A stretch of DNA of 64,000 bases, taken from assembly GCA_963752915.1 (NCBI GenBank), contig CAVVZZ010000015.1:1-64000 (forward strand). Direction: 5' to 3'. Numbering within the stretch: the first letter of the stretch is position 1; each line of letters opens with the position of its first letter. Of the stretch, positions 17,065 to 26,220 are shown one piece after another. The notes under the pieces were generated by a model. It searched no databases. It saw only the letters and a program-made list of their open reading frames with translations, and was not told where the DNA came from. The position numbers and the translations under genes are program-made. This stretch comes from DATJPR01 sp963752915 (GTDB lineage Bacteria; Bacteroidota; Ignavibacteria; UBA10030; UBA6906).

Positions 17065-19758
17065 ATGCGACTGAGACTGCTCCATGCATGCCTGGTTGTC
17101 GTCCTTCTCTCCACGACATTGGCTCAGGCCCAGCGCCCTAATGGCGGGTTCCACTACTTTGGAGCGTTCAACGAGGCATCGCTCCGTGACATACAACCCG
17201 CCGGTTGGCTCAGAGAGTATCTCCTCCGTCAGAGCGCGGGGTTGACCGGTCACCTCGAGGCGGCGGGGTATCCCTTCAATACTGCGGGATGGGTTGGGAC
17301 GGAAATGGAACGCTTCGGCTGGACTGCGTACGAACAATATGCCTATTGGGTCGACGGCATGATGCGGTGCGGAGAACTTCTGCAGGATTCCACCCTGGTG
17401 GCGAAAGCTTCGCGCCAGGTGGATTATGTCCTGGCGAACGCCGACCCCGACGGTTATCTCGGTCCGAAATTTCTCAAGCCGCACTCCGGGTTGAGCCGGT
17501 GGCCGCACGTAGTGTTCTTCCGTGCAATGATGGCACGCTATGGAGCGACAGGAGAGCGGCGGATCGTGGACGCCCTCGATCGCAACTATCGTTCGAAAAC
17601 GGATCCCTATACTTCCCACCGAAACGTCGTCAACGTCGAGATCATGCTCTGGACGTATGCGCAGACGCATGATCCGGAGTTGTTGAAAATGGCCGAAGAA
17701 TGCTACGCCGGGTATAATCGCGAATCCTCCGAAGTGACAACGCTGGATCGGATGCGCTCGGACGAGCGAATGGATAATTTCCACGGTGTGACATTCAACG
17801 AGACGGCAAAGCTTGCGGCAGCGCTGTATCTTTACACCGGGAAGTCCGAATACCTGTCCGCCGTCGAACACGCGTACAAGAAAGTCGACCGCTGGTACAT
17901 GCTCCTCGACGGCGTTCACAGCTCAACCGAAGGGATGCGCGGCATCGACCCGCTCCAAAGCCATGAAACATGCGATATCGCCGACTACACCTGGGCCCTG
18001 GGATACCTGCTGATGGCGACAGGCAAGTCGGAATACGCCGACGATATCGAGCGCGCATGCCTCAATGCGGCCCCCGGGGCCGTCACGAAGGATTTCAAAG
18101 CGCTGCAATATTTTTCCTGTCCCAATCAGGTCGTCGCCGACCGCACGTCCAACCACAACGAATTCTCCCACGGATCCGCCTGGATGTCATACCGGCCGAA
18201 CCCGGGTACGGAATGCTGCGCGGGGAACGTCCACCGCATTATGCCGAACTTTGTCTCCCGCATGTGGATGCTCGACAGCAGCGGCGCGCCGGTAGCGACG
18301 TTCTACGGCCCTTCGCGTTTTACGTTCCGCGCAGGCAACGACAGTGTGACGATCGAAGAAGAGACGGCGTATCCGTTTGATGACGAAATCCGGTTCACCG
18401 TGCACACCGATGGCGTAGTGAAGTTTCCGCTGGTTGTCCGCATCCCCGCCTGGTGCAAGGCGTCCGAGATCAGCGTGCGACAGGCCGGCTCGGTGGAATC
18501 GCTCCGGCCGGCATCGGGGCAGTTCATTCGGATTGAGAAGACGTTCCGGAGCGGCGACGTTGTCGCCGTGAAGCTGCCGATGTCCCTCCACGTAACTTCG
18601 TGGCCAGAAGGAGGCGTTGCTCTCGAACGGGGTCCGCTGGTCTATGCTCTTCCGGTTCCTGCGGCGCGACAGATCGATTCCCTCGATCGCAAAAGCACGC
18701 CTGATTTCCCGGCCTGGAACATGGAACCGACTGGATACTGGAACTACGCCCTTTCCATCCCTGACAGCAACCTGGATCGATATGTCCGGGTTGAACACAG
18801 GCCTTCGGCTGGCTACCCGTGGGAAGAACAGGACGCGCCTGTGTTGCTTCGGGTCCCTGCCAGGCGTGTTGCCGACTGGAACCTCGACCATGATCCACAG
18901 ACGCCCGACAGGAGGTATACTCCGCGCCTGCCGCTTCGTTCCACATTGCGGGAACGCTTTTCCGCCGCGCTCGACACCATCACGCTTGTCCCGTATGGAT
19001 GCACGGAGCTTCGCGTGAGCATCTTCCCGCTCGACGGAAACTACGAAGCTGTCACCGGCCGCCTTCCCGAAGCGGAGTGTTCCCTCAAGGATTTCTACGG
19101 CGAGGACTCCTTGCGTGTTCGCTTCAGCCGCGAGTCCGATGCGTCGGTAATTCACTACACCCTCGATGGATCGGAGCCGACGGAAGCATCGCCCGTGTAT
19201 CATGAGCCGTTGCTCGTGACACATTCCGCGATCGTGAAAAGCAAGGCCTTCTCTCCCGGCTCCGCTCCGAGCTTCGAATCGACGGCCTCCGTCATGGTCC
19301 TTCATCGGCTCCCTTCCGTGGAGCATCGCCCGGCATCACGCGGTCTTGCGTTCAGATATTTCGAAGGCTCATGGGATAACCTGCCGGATTTTGCCTCGCT
19401 CAAGCCGGTGAACGACGGCGTTACCGACACGTGGGATCTGGGCGCCTTCAAGCACCGGGACGAGAATTGGGCCGTTGTCTTTGACGGCTATCTCAACGTC
19501 CCGCGAGAGGGATACTACAAGTTCTTTGTAACCTCCGACGACGGAAGCAGGCTCCTCATCGATGGGACGACAATTTTGGACAACGATGGACCGCATTCCG
19601 CGCGGGAGAAAAGCGGATACGCTCTTCTGGACGCAGGGAGGCATCGGGTCCGGCTTCTCTTCTTCCAGGGTACGGGAGGGATGGCCCTTTCTGTCGAAGT
19701 GGTCCCGCCGGGGATGCCCCGGCAGTCTGTTCCCTCTTCCTGGCTGCAGCACGACTAG
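17065..19758 (+). CDS. Secreted GH127 (DUF1680) beta-L-arabinofuranosidase-like hydrolase with CHB_HEX_C and PA14 domains
   Basis: The 897-residue protein has a signal peptide, a GH127 (alpha/alpha)6 domain (about 30-480), a beta-sandwich, a chitobiase-C-terminal-like domain (about 680-750, IHYTLDGSEPTEASPVY) and a PA14 module (about 760-890, SDDGSRLLIDGTTILDNDG). The GH127 zinc/nucleophile set is complete: E301 and C303 in HETCD, C384 and C385 in TECCAGN, matching the Glu-x-Cys and Cys-Cys pairs of HypBA1. It should release arabinofuranose from plant glycans or glycoproteins, with PA14 aiding carbohydrate binding. There is no T9SS sorting domain. Confidence 0.85.
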   Translation: MRLRLLHACLVVVLLSTTLAQAQRPNGGFHYFGAFNEASLRDIQPAGWLREYLLRQSAGLTGHLEAAGYPFNTAGWVGTEMERFGWTAYEQYAYWVDGMMRCGELLQDSTLVAKASRQVDYVLANADPDGYLGPKFLKPHSGLSRWPHVVFFRAMMARYGATGERRIVDALDRNYRSKTDPYTSHRNVVNVEIMLWTYAQTHDPELLKMAEECYAGYNRESSEVTTLDRMRSDERMDNFHGVTFNETAKLAAALYLYTGKSEYLSAVEHAYKKVDRWYMLLDGVHSSTEGMRGIDPLQSHETCDIADYTWALGYLLMATGKSEYADDIERACLNAAPGAVTKDFKALQYFSCPNQVVADRTSNHNEFSHGSAWMSYRPNPGTECCAGNVHRIMPNFVSRMWMLDSSGAPVATFYGPSRFTFRAGNDSVTIEEETAYPFDDEIRFTVHTDGVVKFPLVVRIPAWCKASEISVRQAGSVESLRPASGQFIRIEKTFRSGDVVAVKLPMSLHVTSWPEGGVALERGPLVYALPVPAARQIDSLDRKSTPDFPAWNMEPTGYWNYALSIPDSNLDRYVRVEHRPSAGYPWEEQDAPVLLRVPARRVADWNLDHDPQTPDRRYTPRLPLRSTLRERFSAALDTITLVPYGCTELRVSIFPLDGNYEAVTGRLPEAECSLKDFYGEDSLRVRFSRESDASVIHYTLDGSEPTEASPVYHEPLLVTHSAIVKSKAFSPGSAPSFESTASVMVLHRLPSVEHRPASRGLAFRYFEGSWDNLPDFASLKPVNDGVTDTWDLGAFKHRDENWAVVFDGYLNVPREGYYKFFVTSDDGSRLLIDGTTILDNDGPHSAREKSGYALLDAGRHRVRLLFFQGTGGMALSVEVVPPGMPRQSVPSSWLQHD

Positions 19759-19907
19759 CGGAGAACGTGTCTCCAGAACCATAGGGAGTCGACATGGCAG
19801 GGACAAGGACCTGAAGTCAAAGGAATGGTCAGAGCGTTAACGGTGAATTTTTCCGGCGTCCGGGGTGTTGTTTATCGATAGCAGTGATCGACCGGAAGAC
19901 GACGGAC

Positions 19908-20504
19908 ATGGCGAAATCGGCGACGGAAAAACGGCAGACGCTCCCTATCAAACGGTTCAAGAACCAGCGTGAGTGGTCGCGTTGGCTGAGCGCCAACCAC
20001 CGCTCATCGGCAGGGATTTGGATGTCGATCGCGAAAAATGCGATGGGCGAGGCTTCGGTAACGTATCCTGAGGCGATCGAGTCGGCACTCTGCTATGGGT
20101 GGATCGATGGTCAAAAACAGAAATGTGACGATGCGTGGTGGTTGCAGAAATTCACACCGCGGGGGAAGCGCAGCATCTGGTCCAAGATCAATCGGGAGAA
20201 AGCCGAAGCACTGATGAAGAGCGGCAGAATGCGGGCTTCCGGTCTAAAGGCCGTTGAATGTGCGAAAAACGATGGCCGATGGGATTCAGCATATGCCTCG
20301 CAAAAGACCATCACCGTCCCGCATGATCTCGAGGCGACCCTGAAAGGGAACCCCCGCGCGCGGGCGTTCTTTGGAACCTTGAACAGCGTGAACCGCTACG
20401 CGATCCTTTTCAGAATCCAGACGGCGAAAAAGCCTGAAACGCGCGAACGTCGGATCCGGCAATTCATCGCCATGTTGGAGAACCACGAAGTGATTCACCC
20501 GTAA
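19908..20504 (+). CDS. YdeI/OmpD-associated family protein
   Basis: The 198-residue protein has the family's WLSANHRSSAGIWMSIAK start, the YPEAIESALCYGWIDGQ motif and KFTPRGKRSIWSKINREKA, all conserved in YdeI-like proteins linked to antimicrobial peptide or bacteriocin tolerance in enterobacteria. Its biochemical role is unknown. I prefer the ATG at 19908; a GTG at 19884 would add eight residues. It stands alone. Confidence 0.8.
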   Translation: MAKSATEKRQTLPIKRFKNQREWSRWLSANHRSSAGIWMSIAKNAMGEASVTYPEAIESALCYGWIDGQKQKCDDAWWLQKFTPRGKRSIWSKINREKAEALMKSGRMRASGLKAVECAKNDGRWDSAYASQKTITVPHDLEATLKGNPRARAFFGTLNSVNRYAILFRIQTAKKPETRERRIRQFIAMLENHEVIHP

Positions 20505-20577
20505 TCATCCTTGCCTCCGACGCCTCCTATCCCGTCGTCCTTGTGCCAGGACACTGCTTCCGACCCGGGGGATATCA

Positions 20578-21636
20578 ATGACGGTTGCCGAGATTCCAGG
20601 CGGATCAGAAAAGGAAGAACGAGAAGTGAGTAATCAGGAAACACGCGGCAATGCGTCTCCGCCGCACCCGGTCGTTGACATTATCATTGTCGGTTCCGGT
20701 CCCGCGGGATTGTCATGCGCGATCGAGGCGAAACGGGCCGGCCTCTCCGCGATCATCCTCGAGCAGGGGAGTGTGGCCGACGCAATCAGGCGATTCCCGG
20801 TAAACCTCGTCTGGTTTTCGACGCCCGAGCTCCTCGAGATCGGCGATGTCCCGATGATCGTCCCCACCGTACGACCGACACGCATCGATACGATCGGTTA
20901 CTACCAGCGGATCACCGCTCAGTTCGGACTGGACGTAAAGACGTTTGATGCGGTGGTGGCAGTTCGTTCGCGCGGTGACCTGTTCACTGTTGAAACCCGG
21001 AAAGGGAAAACGTACACGGGCCGAACGGTCATCATCGCGACGGGGTATTTCGATCATCCCAATACGCTCGGCGTGGAGGGAGAAGACCTTCCCCATGTCC
21101 TCAAATACTTCGACGAACCCCATAAGTACTTTGGAAGTGAAGTCGTCGTTGTCGGTGGGAGGAATTCGGCGGTTGAGGCCGCCTTGGATTTATACCGACA
21201 CGGTGCCCGCGTAACGCTGGTTCACCGCGGACCGAAGCTGAGCGACGGGGTAAAGTACTGGATCCTCCCGGACATCGAGAATCGTATCAAGGGGGGGCAA
21301 ATCCGCGCTCTCTTCGATGCGACGGTTTCAAGGATCGGGCCCGACGAAGTCGTAGTCCAGCGAGGGGGGGGTCTGGAATGCATTCGGGCGGCGTTTGTGT
21401 TCGTGCTTATCGGATTTCATCCCGACACCAGGGGGCTCGTCGACTATGGAATTCGTCTTCAGCAGGAGACGCTTGCCCCGGAAATCGACGAAAAAACCTA
21501 TGAGACGAATGTTCCGGGGCTCTATGTCGCCGGTTCCGTCGTCGCGGGAAAGAACAACAACAAGATCTTCGTCGAGAATGGAAGGTTACATGCATTTTCC
21601 ATTATCCCGGCAATAGCAAAGAAGATCAGGGGATGA
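20578..21636 (+). CDS. ypdA: YpdA-like FAD-dependent pyridine nucleotide-disulfide oxidoreductase
   Basis: The 352-residue protein has the FAD dinucleotide fold GSGPAGLSCAIEAK near residue 39 and a second NADPH fold VVGGRNSAVEAALDL near residue 199. The C-terminal part (VPGLYVAGSVVAGKNNNKIFVENGR) is characteristic of YpdA, the proposed bacillithiol-disulfide reductase, and distinguishes it from thioredoxin reductase, which has a CxxC missing here. A GGGGGAT lies just upstream of the ATG. It implies a low-molecular-weight thiol such as bacillithiol, but no bacillithiol synthesis gene is in the window. Confidence 0.8.
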   Translation: MTVAEIPGGSEKEEREVSNQETRGNASPPHPVVDIIIVGSGPAGLSCAIEAKRAGLSAIILEQGSVADAIRRFPVNLVWFSTPELLEIGDVPMIVPTVRPTRIDTIGYYQRITAQFGLDVKTFDAVVAVRSRGDLFTVETRKGKTYTGRTVIIATGYFDHPNTLGVEGEDLPHVLKYFDEPHKYFGSEVVVVGGRNSAVEAALDLYRHGARVTLVHRGPKLSDGVKYWILPDIENRIKGGQIRALFDATVSRIGPDEVVVQRGGGLECIRAAFVFVLIGFHPDTRGLVDYGIRLQQETLAPEIDEKTYETNVPGLYVAGSVVAGKNNNKIFVENGRLHAFSIIPAIAKKIRG

Positions 21637-21650
21637 TCGGAAGCGGCACT

Positions 21651-21659
21651 TGATATAAT
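21651..21659 (+). promoter_or_regulatory. Extended -10 promoter candidate TGATATAAT for atpD
   Basis: A perfect TATAAT at 21654-21659 is preceded by TGA, giving the TGn extended -10 element that can work without a good -35; none is visible at the right distance. It sits 83 bp before the atpD start codon and just after the ypdA stop. Confidence 0.45.
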
Positions 21660-21741
21660 CTTGATCTTCGATAGGTTTTTTCGTACGTTGTATATTGACC
21701 TGTTTTGCGACAATGAACATTTTCGCCCTGAAAGGGTTCGA

Positions 21742-23152
21742 ATGAACGAAGGCAAGATTGTCCAGATCATCGGTCCGGTCATTGACATCGACTTTACCGG
21801 CGGGGCCCTCCCTTCTATCCTCAATGCGATACGGATCCCGCTGGAAGCCGTCGGCGGACATGAACGGGATCTCATTGTTGAGGCGCAACAGCATCTGGGA
21901 GACAATCGGGTTCGGACGGTTGCGATGGATTCAACGGACGGACTGTACCGCGGGATGATGTGTTACGACACCGGCAGCCCGATTACGGTTCCGGTCGGCC
22001 CGGCCACGCTCGGTCGACTGATCAACGTGACGGGGCAGGGGATCGACGGACTCGGGCCCATCTCGACCGACAAGACATCTCCGATTCACAGACCTGCTCC
22101 AAGGTTCGAGGACCTTTCCACCAAGAAGGAATTGTTCGAGACAGGGATCAAGGTCATTGATTTGCTTGAACCGTATTCCAAGGGCGGAAAGACCGGCCTC
22201 TTCGGAGGTGCAGGGGTGGGCAAGACGGTGGTCATCATGGAGCTTATTCACAACATCGCAAAACAGCACGGCGGCATATCCGTGTTCGGCGGCGTTGGCG
22301 AGCGCACCCGTGAAGGGAACGATTTGTGGCTTGACATGAAGCAATCCGGCGTCCTGGCCAAGACTGCCCTGGTGTTCGGCCAGATGAACGAACCCCCCGG
22401 CGCGCGTCAGCGGGTCGGCCTCACGGCGTTGACGATGGCCGAATACTTCCGCGATGAAGAGGGGAAAGACGTTTTGTTGTTTATTGACAACATTTTCCGG
22501 TTTGTCCAGGCAGGGTCCGAAGTATCGGCGTTGCTGGGCCGCATGCCGTCCGCAGTCGGTTATCAGCCGACGCTCGGCAGCGAAATGGGCGAATTGCAGG
22601 AGCGGATTACCTCCACAAAGAAGGGATCGATCACGTCCGTCCAGGCAATCTATGTGCCGGCCGACGATTTGACGGATCCCGCGCCGGCGACGACGTTTTC
22701 TCACCTCGATGCCACCACCGTTCTGAGCAGGCAGATCGTCGAACGGGGGATCTATCCGGCTGTCGACCCCCTTGACTCCACGTCGCGGATCCTTGAGCCG
22801 AGCATCGTGGGTCATGACCACTACAATACCGCCCGGAAGGTGAAAGAGATCCTGCAGACATACAAGGATCTCCAGGACATCATCAACATTCTCGGCATGG
22901 ACGAGCTCTCGGACGACGATAAGTTGACCGTGGCGCGGGCGCGAAAAATCGAAAAGTTCCTCTCCCAGCCGTTCAGCGTCGCCGAACAGTTCACCGGCTA
23001 CCAGGGAAAGTACGTCAAGCTTGAGGACACGGTGCGGAGCTTCAAGGGAATTGTCGACGGCGAGTACGATCATCTCCCCGAAGCGGCGTTCTTCATGGTC
23101 GGGTCAATCGAAGAGGCAGTCGAGAAAGGCCAAACAGTTGCAGGCGGCGTAA
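21742..23152 (+). CDS. atpD: F-type ATP synthase beta subunit (3' end displaced by one extra base)
   Basis: This is the catalytic F1 beta subunit: MNEGKIVQIIGPVIDIDF start, Walker A GGAGVGKT near residue 155, and the conserved GERTREGNDLW and FVQAGSEVSALLGRMPSAVGYQP segments. As written, the frame reads through into atpC. One extra G in AAAGGCC (23128-23129) explains this: without it the frame ends EEAVEKAKQLQAA followed by TAA at 23150-23152, a standard beta C-terminus, and atpC then has its own ATG. I annotate the corrected end. The other ATP synthase genes are elsewhere, as in Chlorobi where atpDC forms its own operon. Confidence 0.85.
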
Positions 23153-23169
23153 ATCCGGAGTCCGGTCCG

Positions 23170-23586
23170 ATGTACGACAAACCTTTCCAACTTGATATCG
23201 TCGCTCCCGACAAAGTCGTGTTCCGGGGAAGTGCAACAAGCGTGACGGCGCCGGGGGCGCTCGGGTCATTCCAGGTTCTATTCAATCACGCACCCTTTCT
23301 CTCGCTTCTGACCCCTGGGCAGCTGACTGTTCGGAGTCTGTCCGGTGAGGAGACGTTGTACGCCATTGGCGGAGGCTTTGCCGAGGTTCGCGACAACCAC
23401 GTTGTGATCCTTGCAGACAGCGCGGAGCGTGCCGACGAAATCAACACGGAACGGGCCGAAACCGCCCGGGACGTTGCCGACGATGTACTCCGGGCGCGTG
23501 CTCCCGGGGACAACCTCGAGGAGGCTCACGCAGCCTTCGCTCGGGCTGTCTCACGACTGCGAATCGCACGAAAAACGAAGAAATGA
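23170..23586 (+). CDS. atpC: F-type ATP synthase epsilon subunit
   Basis: The 138-residue product begins MYDKPFQLDIVAPDKVVF, the typical epsilon start, followed by the beta-sandwich with GSFQVLFNHAPFLSLLTPG and AIGGGFAEVRDNHVVILADSAERADEI, then a C-terminal helical pair. It regulates F1 and couples it to the c-ring. A GGAG lies about 9 bp upstream of the ATG. In the raw sequence this frame is continuous with atpD, but I attribute that to a one-base insertion, not to a gene fusion. Confidence 0.85.
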   Translation: MYDKPFQLDIVAPDKVVFRGSATSVTAPGALGSFQVLFNHAPFLSLLTPGQLTVRSLSGEETLYAIGGGFAEVRDNHVVILADSAERADEINTERAETARDVADDVLRARAPGDNLEEAHAAFARAVSRLRIARKTKK

Positions 23587-23596
23587 CGGAATGCCA

Positions 23597-23622
23597 GAGC
23601 CTTGTCCGAAATGACAAGGCTC
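23597..23622. terminator. Hairpin after atpC
   Basis: GAGCCTTGTC at 23597-23606 and its exact complement at 23613-23622 form a 10-bp stem with a 6-base loop, 10 bp after the atpC stop and before the manC-like gene. No T-run follows, so it may be a processing or stabilising structure rather than a strong terminator. Confidence 0.45.
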
Positions 23623-23646
23623 AGCAGTTCTCGGGAAGACACCATC

Positions 23647-24735
23647 ATGGCGAGAGTTTTTGCTGTAATCATGGCTGGCGGGATCGGCACTCGGTTCTGG
23701 CCGAGGAGCCGCGAGAAGTATCCGAAGCATCTCCTGGAGATCATCGGGAAGGGTTCGATGCTCCAGAACACGGTGAAGCGGCTGGAGGACATCGTCCACA
23801 GCGGTAACATCTTCGTCGTGACGAACAAATTACAGCGGGCCCAGGTGATCAAACAACTTCCCCAGGTCCCAGAAAACAATGTCATTGTCGAGCCGGTCGG
23901 CCGGAACACGGCCCCGTGCATCGCGCTCGCGGCGTTCCATGTACGGAAATGCGACCCCGATGCCGTGATGATCGTTCTTCCCGCAGACCACCTCGTTCAG
24001 GATGAGAAGGAGTTCAACCGCGTCGTCCGCCTTGCGGTGAACGTCGCCGATGAGTCCGGTAGCCTTCTCACGATCGGCATCAAGCCGACCCATCCGGAGA
24101 CGGGGTACGGGTATATCCAGGTGGAGAGCGACGAGAAATCGGATCAGCGCTACCGTTCGCTTGGCGTCTTCCGGGTGCAGGCGTTTGCCGAAAAGCCCAA
24201 CCTCCAGACGGCAGAGCGCTTCCTCGCGAGCGGCGATTTTCTCTGGAACAGCGGCATGTTCGTCTGGCGAAACGACAGCATCCTCAGGGAACTCGAGCGG
24301 TGCCTGCCGGACCAGTATCAGGAACTGAAGAAGATCGATGGTTCGATCGGGACTCCCCAGTATCAGCAGACGCTTGAATTGACCTATGGGATGATCCGGG
24401 GGATATCGATCGACTATGGAGTGATGGAGAAGGCCGAAACCGTGTTTGTGATCCCGGCCTCGTTCGGCTGGAATGATCTCGGCTCGTGGGACGAAGTCGC
24501 ACGCATTTCGGGAACGGACGACAGTGGCAATACGATCACCGGGCGCGTTGTTCAAAAGGACACGCGGAATTCGTACATCTACTCCCCCGGCAAAGTTGTC
24601 GCGACGATCGGTGTCGAGGACCTGATCATCGTCAATACGGACGACGCCCTCCTGGTGTGTCGGAAGGGGCGCTCCCAGGAAGTGAAGGAGATCTCGGATT
24701 ATCTCAAGCGTAAACAGATGAACGAATACCTGTAA
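23647..24735 (+). CDS. manC: Mannose-1-phosphate guanylyltransferase
   Basis: The 362-residue enzyme has the nucleotidyltransferase signature GGIGTRFWPRSREKYPK at residues 10-26 and EPVGRNTAPCIALAA near 80. FAEKPNLQTAERFLASGDFLWNSGMF-type sequence follows, as does a C-terminal left-handed helix region. It makes GDP-mannose from mannose-1-phosphate and GTP for glycans. It is the short form, without the phosphomannose isomerase domain. The start at 23647 follows a GGAAG; an upstream TTG at 23602 would add 15 unconserved residues. Its stop overlaps the next gene's ATG (TAATG). Confidence 0.9.
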   Translation: MARVFAVIMAGGIGTRFWPRSREKYPKHLLEIIGKGSMLQNTVKRLEDIVHSGNIFVVTNKLQRAQVIKQLPQVPENNVIVEPVGRNTAPCIALAAFHVRKCDPDAVMIVLPADHLVQDEKEFNRVVRLAVNVADESGSLLTIGIKPTHPETGYGYIQVESDEKSDQRYRSLGVFRVQAFAEKPNLQTAERFLASGDFLWNSGMFVWRNDSILRELERCLPDQYQELKKIDGSIGTPQYQQTLELTYGMIRGISIDYGVMEKAETVFVIPASFGWNDLGSWDEVARISGTDDSGNTITGRVVQKDTRNSYIYSPGKVVATIGVEDLIIVNTDDALLVCRKGRSQEVKEISDYLKRKQMNEYL

Positions 24736-25157
24736 TGGTCGCGCGCGCGCTCCAAACGCTTCTTGTCGTCGGCGTGGTTGTTGTGTCGGGCTGTGTGGGG
24801 AGCTATCCGCGGTTCAGGAGTGCGGCGGGGGCAACCCCTTCCTCGGTCGGAACGGGGACAGTCATGGAAGGGATCGCCTCCTACTATGCCGACGACTTCC
24901 ACGGGCTGAAGACGGCAAACGGGGAAACGTACGACATGCATGCGATGACCGCCGCGCACCGGACGCTTCCGTTCAACACGTGGCTGAAGGTCACGAATCA
25001 AGAGAACGGCAAATCGGTCACGGTCCGCGTGAATGATCGGGGGCCGTTCAAAGACGACCGGGTCATCGATCTCTCCCTGGCGGCTGCCGAGAAGCTCGGG
25101 ATTATGGTCAACGGCACCGCACGGGTTACGCTCGAGGTCATCAAACTGGGATCGTAG
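24735..25157 (+). CDS. rlpA: RlpA-like septal ring lytic transglycosylase lipoprotein
   Basis: The 140-residue protein is a short RlpA. It has a lipobox (VVSGC), then a double-psi beta-barrel with GIASYYADDFHGLKTANGE, FNTWLKVTNQENGKSVTVRVNDRGPF and IDLSLAAAEKLGI, carrying the conserved His and Asp of RlpA. It cleaves peptide-free glycan strands at the septum. The C-terminal SPOR domain of longer homologues is absent. Translation is probably coupled to manC through the overlapping stop/start. Confidence 0.88.
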   Translation: MVARALQTLLVVGVVVVSGCVGSYPRFRSAAGATPSSVGTGTVMEGIASYYADDFHGLKTANGETYDMHAMTAAHRTLPFNTWLKVTNQENGKSVTVRVNDRGPFKDDRVIDLSLAAAEKLGIMVNGTARVTLEVIKLGS

Positions 25158-25179
25158 ATTCGCTTCAACCGTCGCCTTC

Positions 25180-25209
25180 CACGGTTCTTCCGAGGTAGGA
25201 AGGACCGTG
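25180..25209. terminator. Hairpin after rlpA
   Basis: A 12-bp stem (25180-25191 with 25198-25209, one G-U pair, 6-base loop) lies 23 bp after the rlpA stop. The following sequence is not T-rich. It separates rlpA from the next lipoprotein gene. Confidence 0.4.
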
Positions 25210-25367
25210 ATTGGGCGCACAGACAAATCGCGGCGATCTTTGTTCTATACGTAGTTGGGAGAACACGCTGCGACGTTCTTTGTCAACCATGGGCTTGCAG
25301 GGCAGCGAGCCCGCACGTATCCAGAATGCTGGACGTGCATCTTCAGTCACTATACAGAGGATCCGCG

Positions 25368-26108
25368 ATGAATCAACGAATCCCACTGGTAGTCCTTATG
25401 GCCCTCGCGATGCTGATCGGATGTACACCGTCCAGTGAAAGCATCGCGCGACGCACCGCAACTGGCAGCGCTGATGCTGCGGGGATGGACTCCGCTGCGC
25501 TTGCCCGGCCTTCAACGGCCGCCGGCAAGCTTGATCCGGCCGAACGACAGATGATTCTGCGTTACGGTCCGACGATCAAAGAATGCGCGTCCGCGTACGG
25601 TTTCGACTGGCGCCTGATTCTTGCCATTGTCAAGCAGGAATCGCGCTTCCATGCCGACGCAGAAAGCCACCGTGGAGCGACCGGGTTCATGCAGGTCATG
25701 CCGGTCACACGTCAAGAGGTCGTTGACGATCTTGATTTGCAGGATGGAGCACACCCTTCCATGAACATCCGGATCGGCGTCTTCTACCTGCGAAAACTCT
25801 ACGGGATGTTTGATGGTGCCAGCGAGCCAGATCGCCTCAAACTGGCGCTTGCTTCCTATAACGGAGGACTCGGGCGCATTTACGACGCGCAAGAGATTGC
25901 GGCGTATCTCGGATACAATCCGGAACGATGGGAAGCAGTGAAGGACGCAATGCCACTCTTGTCAAAACGCTACGCTTCGCTTCACAGCCACATTTGGCCG
26001 GACGACCGGCCGAAGAACGGGTGGTTCGGAGGCGCGAAACAGACGACTGCGTACGTGGACTCCGTGATGACGAACTACGAGGAGTATATGCGCGATATCC
26101 AGGAATGA
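25368..26108 (+). CDS. Lytic transglycosylase lipoprotein (SLT/GH23 family)
   Basis: The 246-residue protein has a lipoprotein signal (MLIGC), a linker, then an SLT domain. WRLILAIVKQESRFHADAE holds the catalytic Glu; GATGFMQVMP and ALASYNGGLGRI are the other family motifs. It cuts peptidoglycan with formation of 1,6-anhydro-MurNAc. The ATG at 25368 has AGAGGA 7 bp upstream; an upstream frame extension would place residues before the signal. With rlpA it forms a pair of cell-wall lytic lipoproteins. Confidence 0.88.
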   Translation: MNQRIPLVVLMALAMLIGCTPSSESIARRTATGSADAAGMDSAALARPSTAAGKLDPAERQMILRYGPTIKECASAYGFDWRLILAIVKQESRFHADAESHRGATGFMQVMPVTRQEVVDDLDLQDGAHPSMNIRIGVFYLRKLYGMFDGASEPDRLKLALASYNGGLGRIYDAQEIAAYLGYNPERWEAVKDAMPLLSKRYASLHSHIWPDDRPKNGWFGGAKQTTAYVDSVMTNYEEYMRDIQE

Positions 26109-26150
26109 CCGCAAAGGCGCGCGCTCGCCCGGAGTCACCAAAGCGTTACA

Positions 26151-26192
26151 TACGAACGCCCGATATGCAGACTAGCATATCGGGCGTTCGTA
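26151..26192. terminator. 18-bp perfect hairpin between convergent genes
   Basis: Bases 26151-26168 and 26175-26192 are perfectly complementary over 18 bp with a 6-base loop. The lytic transglycosylase gene ends at 26108 and the arginine decarboxylase gene converges from the right, so this probably terminates both. Neither side has a long T-run. Confidence 0.6.
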
Positions 26193-26220
26193 GTTTCTAA
26201 AGGCCACTGCATCTCGCATT

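Noticed and set aside
21931..23073. A 380-codon open frame antisense to atpD
   Set aside because: It is a shadow of the beta subunit gene and has no recognisable domain.
21742..23586. A novel beta-epsilon fused ATP synthase subunit
   Set aside because: Removing one G at 23128-23129 restores a canonical beta terminus, a stop, and an independent atpC start, so the fusion is most likely an artefact.
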